DNA of 64,000 nucleotides from Streptomyces spinosus. GTDB taxonomy: Bacteria > Actinomycetota > Actinomycetes > Streptomycetales > Streptomycetaceae. The first letter of the stretch is position 1, and every line of letters starts with the position of its first letter. The stretch lies in assembly GCF_020400655.1 (NCBI RefSeq), contig NZ_JAINRC010000010.1, forward strand, positions 186,001 to 250,000, in the 5' to 3' direction. The notes beneath the pieces are model-generated. The model made no database searches. It worked only from the letters and a program-made list of their open reading frames with translations, and had not been told where the DNA came from. Positions 40,701-48,613 of the stretch are shown one piece after another. Both the position numbers and the translations under genes were made by a program.

Positions 40701-41876
40701 GTGGTGGACGACGCGCACCGACGGGCGGCCGGGCGGAACGGCGGACGCCGGGCCGGGCGGACGGTGCTGGGCAGCCGGCCGGCGCACTCGGTGCGGCTGC
40801 CGTCCGTGACCCGCCCGGAGCAGCCGGCGGCGCCGGCCGAGCGCACGGTGAAGTGGCTGCGGGTCGCCGCGGCCTACGCCTGGCGGCTGATCCTCGTCGG
40901 CATCGTCGTCTACGGCGTCTTCAGCATCCTCGGCAGCTTCCAGCTCATCGCCGTCGCGCTGTTCCTGGCGCTCGTCGTGACATCCGTACTGCATCCGCTG
41001 ACCGATCTGCTGAGCCGGTTCCTGCCGAGGCCGCTGAGCGTGGCGATCGCGCTGGTGGGCAGTCTGGTGCTGCTGCTGGGCCTGTTCGCGCTGGTGGGCA
41101 GCGCGGTGGCGGGTGAGTCCGCGCGGCTGGCGGACGAGTTCAGGGGCGGGGTCCACCGTATCGAGCAGTGGCTGCGCCGGCCGCCGTTCCGGCTCGGTTC
41201 CGACGCGCTCGCCGGGTTGCAGCGCCAGGTGACGCACTACGTCTCCACGCACCGGGCCGCTCTGCTGAGCAGCGCGGTCAACGAGCTGGGCCGGCTGGTG
41301 GAGCTGATCGCCGGAGCCGCGCTCGCGCTGTTCGCCTCGGTGTTCTTCCTGCACTCGGGAGAGCGCCTGTGGAGCTGGGCGCGGGACCAGCTGCTGCCGA
41401 GCGGTGCCCGCCCGGTGTGGGACCGGGCGGGGCGGGCGGCCTGGCGGACGTTCGCGGGGTACACGCGCGGCATCATCATCGTGGCCGCCACCAACGCCGT
41501 CCTGGTGGGAGTGGTCCTGCTGGTGCTGCGGGTACCGCTGGCGCTGCCGCTGACCCTGCTGGAGTTCTTCGCGGCGTTCGTGCCGCTGGTGGGCTCACCG
41601 GTGGCGCTCGGGGTGGCCACGATCGTCGCTCTCGCCGGCCGGGGTCCGCTGACGGCGGTCGGCGTGCTGGTGCTGATCGTGGTGATCGGCCAGCTGGAGG
41701 GGCACGTGCTGCATCCGCTGGTGATGAGCTGGGCGGTGCGGCTGCACCCGCTCGTCGTGGCCGTGTCGGTGATCGCGGGCAGCATCGTCGCCGGAGTCAT
41801 CGGCGCCGTCGTCGCGGTCCCCCTGGTCTCCGTGGTCTGGGCGGTGCTGCGGGCACTGCGGGCGGTGCCGCCATGA
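40701..41876 (+). CDS. AI-2E-family transporter
   Basis: A 391-residue membrane protein with seven to eight predicted helices in the AI-2 exporter/TqsA-like pattern: a paired N-terminal hairpin (residues 55-100), a central soluble segment (VHRIEQWLRRPPF...), and the C-terminal motif LEFFAAFVPLVGSPVALG followed by GHVLHPLVMS. A GTG start at 40701 is preceded by GGAGGCGGGAG; a second GTG is the next codon. Family members export small signals or act as Na+/H+ antiporters; the substrate is unknown. Confidence 0.87.
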   Translation: MVDDAHRRAAGRNGGRRAGRTVLGSRPAHSVRLPSVTRPEQPAAPAERTVKWLRVAAAYAWRLILVGIVVYGVFSILGSFQLIAVALFLALVVTSVLHPLTDLLSRFLPRPLSVAIALVGSLVLLLGLFALVGSAVAGESARLADEFRGGVHRIEQWLRRPPFRLGSDALAGLQRQVTHYVSTHRAALLSSAVNELGRLVELIAGAALALFASVFFLHSGERLWSWARDQLLPSGARPVWDRAGRAAWRTFAGYTRGIIIVAATNAVLVGVVLLVLRVPLALPLTLLEFFAAFVPLVGSPVALGVATIVALAGRGPLTAVGVLVLIVVIGQLEGHVLHPLVMSWAVRLHPLVVAVSVIAGSIVAGVIGAVVAVPLVSVVWAVLRALRAVPP

Positions 41877-42137
41877 CGGGACCCGGCTGTTTCAAGTTCG
41901 GCGCATTGACCACCACCGGGCCGGGCTCTGCGTGGGGGTCCACCCCAACGCCCCCAGTTCTGTCACGCTCTCGAAGTCGCGACCTCGCAATCGGGGAACC
42001 GTGCGTCCCGCTAGGGCACCAGTACAGCACGGATGCCGCATCCTGCGGTGTTACCAGTGCGCGAGAGGTGATCGCCGAGCACGGGAGGTTGCAGCCGGCG
42101 AGTCACGGGGACCTCAACCCGGCCGGAGACGCGCCGG

Positions 42138-42620
42138 TCAGAGGAGTTGCGGGTCGAAGTCGTCCCTGCACAGGCGCTCGTGTGCCCTAGTAGCCACCTG
42201 CGATGCGTTCGAGCTGTCGACTCCCTGTGGAGTGGGCGAAACCTCGTAGTAGGAGGTGGAATCCCGAATGGCCTTCACCTCGTTGATGATGTCCGGTTCG
42301 GCGGCTACCTCGTCCTCGGTCATGCCGTCGTCGACGATCATCCGGCAAGCTTTCCAGCCGACCTTGATCAGACGCTCTTCTGTCTCGTCGGTGCGCTTGC
42401 TGCCCCACATGTCGAACGTCTGAACAATGTCGAACAGGTAGGTCTCCTCGCGGTCGCTCTTGTCGTTGATCCCGAGAGTGCTTTCGGCGTCATCGACGTA
42501 AGGCTCCTCGGTCTCCTCTTGCGCGGCGGACGATCCGTCATCGTCGGACGCGCTACACGAAGACACACCGGCACATGCGATGAAGACGAAAGCCCACACC
42601 GCCGGGACAGACCGCTTCAC
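42138..42620 (-). CDS. Putative lipoprotein in lower-GC sequence
   Basis: A 160-residue exported protein. Signal peptide with hydrophobic core VWAFVFIACAG and lipobox GVSSC, followed by an acidic SASDDDGSSAAQEETEE linker. The mature domain resembles DUF732-type small secreted domains (helix with ACRMIVDDGM and a second Cys at RLCRDDFDP that could pair with it). GTG at 42620 is chosen for its GAGGGG site 7 bases upstream; the ATG at 42635 has none. GC content is visibly below that of its neighbours (roughly 55-60 percent by eye). Confidence 0.75.
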   Translation of the reverse strand: MKRSVPAVWAFVFIACAGVSSCSASDDDGSSAAQEETEEPYVDDAESTLGINDKSDREETYLFDIVQTFDMWGSKRTDETEERLIKVGWKACRMIVDDGMTEDEVAAEPDIINEVKAIRDSTSYYEVSPTPQGVDSSNASQVATRAHERLCRDDFDPQLL

Positions 42621-43367
42621 GTCCCCACCCCTCATGCTGAAGCTTGGCCCGCACCCCCTGTAAGCGCTGGCCGAGACAAGTCGTAGGAGTGTACGACGCG
42701 GCCCCGCGCTGGGTAGCGGGCGCGACCATCTATCGCCCCGGCCTCTCGTACCCGCCCGGGGCGTCCCGCCGCACCCGCCGGCGCGAGGCCGGCGAGAGCG
42801 ACGCGCAGCCGCGCTGTCATGCGCATCAACTTGCTATGGGCTCGGGCAGATTGGCCCCCTGAGCGCGCGGGCCAGATGACCGGGTTGAGCGTTCGGGTGT
42901 CCCGGATCGACGGCGAGACCGGGAGCGCCGAGGAGGTCGGCGCGCGGGAGTGGTCGGTCGACACCATGCCGACCCTGAACGCTCATCGACACGCGGTGGC
43001 CGCCCTGCCAGTGCTGCCGCTGCCGGGGCAGCGGCTTCCCCGTCCCGAGCCGGCCAGCCGACCGCTGACCCAACACACTGTCGGCCTCGCCCGAGGCAGG
43101 ACGACGCCCCCGAGGAGCAGCCCGGCGCGGCACCGCCCGCACGTGACGATCAGCCCCCGGTGGCAGCGTAGGGCCGTCGTGGGGGTCACCGTCGCTCTCG
43201 CTGGACACAGAGGACCACCCCGGGGTCCGAGTGCGCGGGGCGGTCTTCTGTGCGGCGGGAGGGCCGTCCGTGGGCTCAGGCGGCGATGGCCGGCCGGAAC
43301 CGGATCGGAGCCGGAGCGCCAGATTGGCACCCCCGAAAGAGGTGCCGCGGCCCCCTGGCACCCCGGC
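42621..43367. other. 747-bp stretch without a supportable gene
   Basis: Open frames on both strands give Arg/Pro/Gly-rich translations without recognisable domains; 42819-42980 on the + strand looks briefly protein-like (LSVRVSRIDGETGSAEEVG) but continues into noncoding sequence. GGCACC at 43327-43332 and GGTGCC at 43342-43347 could form a small terminator hairpin for the TetR gene. Together with the lipoprotein gene and 41877-42137, where I also see nothing, the stretch looks like remnants of an insertion. Confidence 0.45.
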
Positions 43368-43925
43368 TCAGCGGAGCGCTGCCGTGACGAGGCCGCTGAT
43401 CTCCTCCTCCCGGACGCTGCCGCCGTTCAGCAGGCGGTCGAAGACCAGCCCGTCCACGCACGTCAGCAGGGTCACCGTGCGCTCCTCCGGGTCCGCGACG
43501 CCCCGCTCGGCGAGGAACGCGCGGACGACCCGCCGCCCCTGGTTCTCGCGCGGCACGAGGATCTCGCGCAGTTCGGGATGGTGCGCGCTCTCGACGGCGC
43601 AGGCGTAGCGGGCGAGGGACCGCCGGCGCCCCTCTCCGGTGAGCCGCGCTTCGACCAGCGCGGCGATGCCGGCCGTCAGTTCGCCGGCGGTCCGCGGCAC
43701 GGGCGTGGCGGCGCCCCTCTCCTCCAGCTCGGCCTGGTCCAGCGCCACCAGTCGCCGGACCAGTGCGGTGAGGAGCGCCTGGCGGGTGCGGTAGTACGCG
43801 GAGGTGGTGCCGGGCGGCAGCCGGGCCGCGCGGTCCACGGCGCGGTGCGTCAGACCGCGCATGCCGCTGTCGGCGAGCACGGTGATCGCCGTGTCGGCGA
43901 GGAGAGTACGTCGGTCTGTGGCCAT
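43368..43925 (-). CDS. TetR-family transcriptional repressor
   Basis: A 185-residue TetR-type regulator. Residues 5-50 form the helix-turn-helix domain (LADTAITVLADSGMRGLTHRAVDRAARLPPGTTSAYYRTRQAL, in outline, with the TTSAYYRT recognition helix). The remaining helices make the ligand and dimer domain. It is divergent from the FAD monooxygenase at 44044, and two matching palindromes lie in the shared intergenic region. It most likely represses that gene and itself until a ligand binds. Confidence 0.9.
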   Translation of the reverse strand: MATDRRTLLADTAITVLADSGMRGLTHRAVDRAARLPPGTTSAYYRTRQALLTALVRRLVALDQAELEERGAATPVPRTAGELTAGIAALVEARLTGEGRRRSLARYACAVESAHHPELREILVPRENQGRRVVRAFLAERGVADPEERTVTLLTCVDGLVFDRLLNGGSVREEEISGLVTAALR

Positions 43926-43944
43926 CCCTCTTTCTACACCCGTC

Positions 43945-44002
43945 TTCTACGTCTGTAGAACGCACGCTAGGGTGCTCCTACGGCTTCTACAGATGTAGAA
44001 GC
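43945..44002. promoter_or_regulatory. Two TetR-type operators between the TetR and monooxygenase genes
   Basis: TTCTACGTCTGTAGAA (43945-43960) and GCTTCTACAGATGTAGAAGC (43983-44002) share the half-site TTCTAC/GTAGAA. The second has 9-bp perfect arms around a 2-bp centre. Centres are 40 bp apart. A further lone half-site TTCTAC occurs at 43932-43937. Such a pair would let one regulator control both divergent genes. Confidence 0.8.
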
Positions 44003-44043
44003 CACTGGGAGACCACTGGAGAAACCCACGGGAGGGGACCGGC

Positions 44044-45201
44044 ATGGGCGGCACGGCGGTGGTGGTCGGGGGCGGCATCGGCGGGCTCGCCGCGGCACTG
44101 GGCCTGCGCCGGATCGGCTGGGAGGTGCGGGTGGTGGAACGCGCCGCCGTCCTCGCCGACGCGGGCGCGGGCATCTCGCTGCACGCCAACGGGCTGCGCG
44201 CGCTGGACGCGGTGGGCGTCGGCGCGGCGGTCCGGGCGGCGGCGCGCCCGCAGTACACCGGGGGTACGCGCACCCCGGCGGGCCGGTGGCTGTCCCGCAT
44301 GGACGGGACGCTGCTGGAGCGGGAGCTGGGCTCCCCCATCGTCGGCGTCCCGCGCTCGGTCCTGCACCGTCTGCTGCGCGCGGCACTGCCCGAGGAGTGC
44401 CTGCTCGTCGGCGCGACCGTGGACACGCTCGACCTCTCGGCCCCCGGCCGGGTGGGCGTGCCGGCCGGGGACGGCGTCCTGGAGGCCGACCTGGTCGTCG
44501 CGGCGGACGGTGTGCACAGCCGGCTGCGCGGGCAGCTGTTCCCGGACCATCCCGGCCCGGTGTACGCCGGTTCCACGGTGCTGCGGGCCCTGACCGAAGG
44601 CCCGCTGGAGGTGGCCACCGACTTCGAGCTGACCTGGGGGGCAGGGGCCGAGTTCGGGCACATCGCGTTCACCGACGGCCGCGCCGAGTGGCACGCGGTG
44701 CTCAACGCGCCGCCCGGCGTCCGCCACGCCGACCCGCTCGGCATGCTCCGCCGCCGCTTCCGCGACTGGCACGATCCGGTCCCGGCGCTGCTGGCCGCCA
44801 CCCGGCCCGAGGCCGTGCTGCACCACGACATCCACGAACTGGCCACGCCGTTGCCGTCGTTCACGGCGGGACGGGTGGCGCTGCTGGGCGACGCCGCGCA
44901 CGCCATGACGCCGCACCTCGGCCAGGGCGCCTGCCAGGCCCTGGAGGACGCGGTCACCCTGGCCGCCGCGCTGGCCGGGGAGGCCTCGGTCGGCGCGGCG
45001 CTGGCCCGCTACGACGCCGAGCGCCGCCCCCGCGCCCAGGCGGTCGCCCGCGCGGCCCGGCGGGCGGGCCGGCTCGGCCAGCAACTGTCCCGGCCGCTGA
45101 CCGTCGCCCTGCGCGACACCGGGCTGCGCCTGGCCCCGTCCCGCGTGACGATACGGGCGATCCTGCGCCACGCCGACTGGACGCCGCCGAACCTGGGGTG
45201 A
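44044..45201 (+). CDS. FAD-dependent monooxygenase
   Basis: A 385-residue PHBH-type flavoprotein. Motifs: VVVGGGIGGLAAALGLRRIG (residues 6-25, Rossmann GxGxxG), VAADGVHSRLRG near 155 (DG motif), and LLGDAAHAMTPHLGQGACQA near 280 (GD motif). Similar enzymes act on aromatic acids, salicylate and polyketides. It is the probable target of the divergent TetR repressor. Start ATG at 44044 follows GGGAGGGGACCGGC. Substrate unknown. Confidence 0.88.
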   Translation: MGGTAVVVGGGIGGLAAALGLRRIGWEVRVVERAAVLADAGAGISLHANGLRALDAVGVGAAVRAAARPQYTGGTRTPAGRWLSRMDGTLLERELGSPIVGVPRSVLHRLLRAALPEECLLVGATVDTLDLSAPGRVGVPAGDGVLEADLVVAADGVHSRLRGQLFPDHPGPVYAGSTVLRALTEGPLEVATDFELTWGAGAEFGHIAFTDGRAEWHAVLNAPPGVRHADPLGMLRRRFRDWHDPVPALLAATRPEAVLHHDIHELATPLPSFTAGRVALLGDAAHAMTPHLGQGACQALEDAVTLAAALAGEASVGAALARYDAERRPRAQAVARAARRAGRLGQQLSRPLTVALRDTGLRLAPSRVTIRAILRHADWTPPNLG

Positions 45202-45202
45202 C

Positions 45203-45258
45203 GGACAGCCGCGTCCTCCCGAGCCGGACAGCCGCGCCCTCCCGAGCCGGACAGCCGG
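45203..45258. repeat. Two and a half copies of a 23-bp tandem repeat
   Basis: GGACAGCCGCG(T/C)CCTCCCGAGCC occurs at 45203 and 45226, and GGACAGCCGG begins a third copy at 45249. It lies directly after the monooxygenase stop and before the convergent membrane-protein gene. Confidence 0.9.
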
Positions 45259-45295
45259 CGGCCCCCGCATGGCCGCCCCTCGCCGGTGCGGCCGA

Positions 45296-45844
45296 TCAGG
45301 TCCCGGTCCGCTCGGCCTTCGCGCGGGCGACGGCCGCGCCGGCGGGGTACCGGGTGCTGATCCGGGCCAGCGGGGTGCCGTCCGGGTCGGCCAGGTACAG
45401 CCAGTGGATGGTGGGACCGTGGCTGTTCTGGCCGTAGGAGGTGGTCTCCGTCCGTTCGGTGACGGACAGTTCGGGCCAGGAGAGGGCGAGGGTGCGGGTC
45501 ACGCCCACGGTCACGACGACGCCCCCGGCGAACACGTACAGGCGGGTGTCCCGGTGGGTGAGCCGGCCCTCGACGACGAAGCCGGCCACGGGCAGGACGA
45601 CCGCCAGGACGAGGAGGCCGACGGCGACGGCCTTCACCCCGGAATCGTAGGGGCCGGACACCATGCCGGCGCCGAAGATCAGACAGAGCAGCGCCGGCAT
45701 CAGCGACGCGCAGCCCAGGCCGGTGATCCGGCTCCCGATGCGCTGTGTGTGCGTGCGCTCGCCCAACCCGTGGGCGGCGGCGGCCCGTTCCGCCCTGCGC
45801 AGGGCCTCCTCGTCCGCTTCGGCCCTCCGTGTCCCCCGGCCCAT
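45296..45844 (-). CDS. Small membrane protein, unknown function
   Basis: A 182-residue protein. A charged N-terminal helix (RRAEADEEALRRAERAAAAHG) precedes two membrane helices (about residues 43-63 and 70-92). A beta-rich extracytoplasmic or cytoplasmic domain follows, with LSWPELSVTERTETTSYG and IHWLYLADPDG, resembling a PH-like fold. ATG at 45844 is the likely start. Lies 42 bp downstream of the ArsR-type gene in the same direction, perhaps cotranscribed. I do not recognise a named family. Confidence 0.72.
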   Translation of the reverse strand: MGRGTRRAEADEEALRRAERAAAAHGLGERTHTQRIGSRITGLGCASLMPALLCLIFGAGMVSGPYDSGVKAVAVGLLVLAVVLPVAGFVVEGRLTHRDTRLYVFAGGVVVTVGVTRTLALSWPELSVTERTETTSYGQNSHGPTIHWLYLADPDGTPLARISTRYPAGAAVARAKAERTGT

Positions 45845-45885
45845 CGCCCGAAACCCCCTCCCGCGAAGTACTTCCCGGTGAACCC

Positions 45886-46293
45886 CTAAGGCGCGGCGCC
45901 GGACGGCGCCTCCTCCGGCAGACCGGCGTCCGCGCCGTCGCTCAGACCCAGGCGCAGGTGCTCGATGTGATAGACGGCCTGGTCGAGGAGTTCGGCGACA
46001 TGGCCGTCGTACAGGGCGTAGATCACCGAGCGGCCCTGGCGGCGGCCGACGACCAGGCCGAGGTTGCGCAGCAGCCGCAACTGGTGCGAGCACGCGGACT
46101 GCTCCATGCCGACCTCGGCGGCGAGTTCGGTGGCCGCGCACGGCCCCTCCCGCAGCCGGGACAGGATCAGGAGCCGGGACGGAGTGGCGAGGGCCTGCAG
46201 CGTGGTCGCCACGCGCGTGGCGCTGTCGGCGTCCAGGCGCGTGCGGGGAACCGCCGTCCGCGCGGGAGTTGCTCCATGGCCCATACCGGCCAT
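45886..46293 (-). CDS. ArsR/SmtB-family metal-sensing repressor
   Basis: A 135-residue winged-helix repressor (TLQALATPSRLLILSRLREG, then the recognition helix SACSHQLRLLRNLGLV). The last helix reads DGHVAELLDQAVYHIEH, giving D-x-H and H-x-x-H with exactly the SmtB/CzrA/NmtR alpha-5 spacing, so it should sense Zn, Co or Ni. Start codons ATG at 46296, 46293 and 46284 are all possible; none has a good RBS. Divergent from a P1B-type ATPase and sharing a TGAA-N6-TTCA operator with it, so it represses that exporter until metal accumulates (inference). Confidence 0.9.
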   Translation of the reverse strand: MAGMGHGATPARTAVPRTRLDADSATRVATTLQALATPSRLLILSRLREGPCAATELAAEVGMEQSACSHQLRLLRNLGLVVGRRQGRSVIYALYDGHVAELLDQAVYHIEHLRLGLSDGADAGLPEEAPSGAAP

Positions 46294-46294
46294 C

Positions 46295-46338
46295 ATACAG
46301 ACGACACTTGAACGGTTCTTCATATGTACCTGTATGGT
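46295..46338. promoter_or_regulatory. Divergent promoter/operator of the metal-efflux pair
   Basis: TGAACGGTTCTTCA (46309-46322) has the TGAA-N6-TTCA form of SmtB/ArsR-type operators. It overlaps a possible + strand promoter with TTGAAC at 46308-46313 and TATGGT at 46333-46338 (19-bp spacer). An outer inverted pair ATACAG (46295-46300) and CTGTAT (46330-46335) surrounds it. The location also rules against the early ATG at 46324 as the ATPase start. Confidence 0.68.
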
Positions 46339-46383
46339 GGGCCACGCCGCCCTGTCGTCCACCCCGCCGAAGGGTCCCCCGCC

Positions 46384-48456
46384 ATGCCCTCCGTCCTCAC
46401 CGACCGCCGCCCCCTCCCCACCGGGGCGGCCCGCGCCGAACCCGCCGCGCCCCGGCGCCGCACCCGGGTCCTCGCGCTGCCCGAGGCCCGCTGGGCGGCG
46501 GCGGCCACGGTACTGTTCCTGCTCGCCCTCCCCCTCCAGCTCACCGGCGCGCCCGGCTGGGCCTGGGGCGCGGCGTACGCGCTCGCCTACGCGGCCGGCG
46601 GCTGGGAGCCCGCGTGGGCGGGGCTGCGCGCGCTGGCCGGCCGGACCCTGGACGTGGACCTGCTGATGATCGTGGCGGCGCTGGGCGCTGCGGCCGTGGG
46701 CCAGGTGATGGACGGCGCCCTGCTGATCGTCATCTTCGCCACCTCCGGGGCGCTGGAGGCGCTCGCCACCGCCCGGACCGCCGACTCGGTGCGGGGCCTG
46801 CTCGACCTCGCCCCCGTCACCGCCACCCGGCTGCGCGCGGACGGCACCGAGGAGACGGTCACGCCGGCGGACCTCACCGTCGGCGACACCGTCCTGGTGC
46901 GGCCCGGCGAGCGGATCGGCGCCGACGGCCGGGTGCTGGACGGGACGAGCGAGGTCGACCAGGCCACCATCTCCGGTGAACCGCTGCCCGTCGCCAAGGA
47001 GCCCGGCGACGAGGTCTTCGCCGGCACCCTCAACGGCACCGGCGCGCTGCGGGTGCGGGTCGGCCGGGACGCCGCCGACTCGGTGATCGCCCGGATCGTG
47101 CGCATGGTGCGGGAGGCGTCCGGGACCAAGGCCCCGACCCAGCTGTTCATCGAGAAGGTCGAACAGCGTTACTCGCTGGGCATGGTCGCCGCGACGCTCG
47201 CCGTGTTCGCGGTGCCGCTCGCCTTCGGCGCCGCGCTGACCGGGTCGCTGCTGCGGGCCATGACCTTCATGATCGTCGCCTCGCCGTGCGCGGTGGTGCT
47301 CGCGACCATGCCGCCGCTGCTGTCGGCGATCGCCAACGCCGGCCGGCACGGGGTGCTGGTCAAGTCGGCGGTGGTGATGGAGCGCCTCGGGCAGGTGGAC
47401 GCGGTGGCGCTGGACAAGACGGGCACCCTGACCGAGGGCACGCCCCGGGTGACGGACGTCGTGCCGCTGCCCGGAACCGGTCTCGGCGAGCGTGAGCTGC
47501 TCACGCTCGCGGCGGCGGCCGAGCATCCGAGCGAGCACCCGCTCGCCCGGGCCGTGGTGGAGGCCGCGCGCGCCCGTGACCTGGCCGTTCCGACCGCCCG
47601 CGGCTTCCGCTCCACACCGGGGGTCGGCGTCACCGCCACGGTCGGGGAGCACGTGGTCGCGGTGGGCACGCCGGCCCGCCTGCTGAACGGGACGAGCGGG
47701 GCGCCGGCCGGGCCGGCGCGCACGGACCGGCACGGCGCCTCCGTCGCCGCTTCCCCGGTCACCACCCGGGAGGCGGCCGGCCGCGCCGCCGCCTCCCTCG
47801 TCGCACGGCTCGAGGCCGGTGGCCGTACGGCCGTGCCGGTGGTGGTGGACGGCGTCCCGGCCGGGGTGCTCGGGATCGCGGACCGGCTGCGGCCGGACGC
47901 CGCCGTCACCGTCGCCGCGCTCGCCGCGCTGACCGGGACCCGTCCGACGCTGCTGACCGGTGACAACGCGCGCGCCGCCGCCCGGCTGGCCGGCGAGGCC
48001 GGCATCCAGGACGTCCGGGCCGGGTTGCTGCCCGAGGACAAGGTGGCCGCGGTGCGGGAGCGGCAGGACGCCGGCCGCCGGGTGCTGGTCGTCGGGGACG
48101 GCGTCAACGACGCGCCCGCGCTGGCCGCCGCGCACACCGGTGTCGCGATGGGCCGCGCCGGTTCCGATCTCGCGCTGGAGACCGCCGACGCCGTGATCGT
48201 GCGGGACGAGCTGGCGGCGGTGCCCGCTGTCGTCGCCCTCTCCCGCCGCGCCCGCCGTCTGGTCGTGCAGAACCTCGTCATCGCGGCGGCGTTCATCTCC
48301 GGCCTGGTCGTCTGGGACCTCGCGGGCACGCTGCCGCTGCCGCTGGGCGTCCTCGGCCACGAGGGTTCGACGGTCCTCGTCGGCCTGAACGGTCTGCGCC
48401 TGCTGCGCGAGAGGGCCTGGAGGAGGGCGGCACGGACGGACACGGCCCCCGCCTGA
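46384..48456 (+). CDS. P1B-4-type heavy-metal transporting ATPase (CtpD/CoaT-like)
   Basis: A 690-residue P-type ATPase. Actuator motif TISGEP, transmembrane metal motif S300-P-C302, phosphorylation site D344-KTGTLTEG, HP motif SEHPLARAV, and hinge GDGVNDAPAL are all present. H659-EGST663 in the last helix together with SPC marks the P1B-4 subgroup, whose members export Co, Ni, Fe(II) or Zn. There is no N-terminal CxxC metal-binding domain, as is usual for the group. ATG at 46384 lies behind the promoter. Controlled by the divergent ArsR/SmtB protein. Confidence 0.92.
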   Translation: MPSVLTDRRPLPTGAARAEPAAPRRRTRVLALPEARWAAAATVLFLLALPLQLTGAPGWAWGAAYALAYAAGGWEPAWAGLRALAGRTLDVDLLMIVAALGAAAVGQVMDGALLIVIFATSGALEALATARTADSVRGLLDLAPVTATRLRADGTEETVTPADLTVGDTVLVRPGERIGADGRVLDGTSEVDQATISGEPLPVAKEPGDEVFAGTLNGTGALRVRVGRDAADSVIARIVRMVREASGTKAPTQLFIEKVEQRYSLGMVAATLAVFAVPLAFGAALTGSLLRAMTFMIVASPCAVVLATMPPLLSAIANAGRHGVLVKSAVVMERLGQVDAVALDKTGTLTEGTPRVTDVVPLPGTGLGERELLTLAAAAEHPSEHPLARAVVEAARARDLAVPTARGFRSTPGVGVTATVGEHVVAVGTPARLLNGTSGAPAGPARTDRHGASVAASPVTTREAAGRAAASLVARLEAGGRTAVPVVVDGVPAGVLGIADRLRPDAAVTVAALAALTGTRPTLLTGDNARAAARLAGEAGIQDVRAGLLPEDKVAAVRERQDAGRRVLVVGDGVNDAPALAAAHTGVAMGRAGSDLALETADAVIVRDELAAVPAVVALSRRARRLVVQNLVIAAAFISGLVVWDLAGTLPLPLGVLGHEGSTVLVGLNGLRLLRERAWRRAARTDTAPA

Positions 48457-48613
48457 CCCGGCGCCGGCGCCCGCGCCGAGGGCCGCCCGCACGACACACT
48501 CCGTCCGGACCCGCCGCACCGGCGGCATCCCGGTGGCATGAGGCGGTGCCAACGGTGGCACCCGGGGCGCCGTGCGTGGGATACGACTGACCTGGCAAGG
48601 GGTACGGAGTGAC

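Noticed and set aside
41930..42060. Possible tRNA or tRNA remnant ending in ACCA near 42020
   Set aside because: I could not fold a cloverleaf with matching acceptor and T arms.
42819..43958. Long + strand frame across the gap and the TetR gene
   Set aside because: Antisense to an intact TetR gene and without recognisable domains in its first part.
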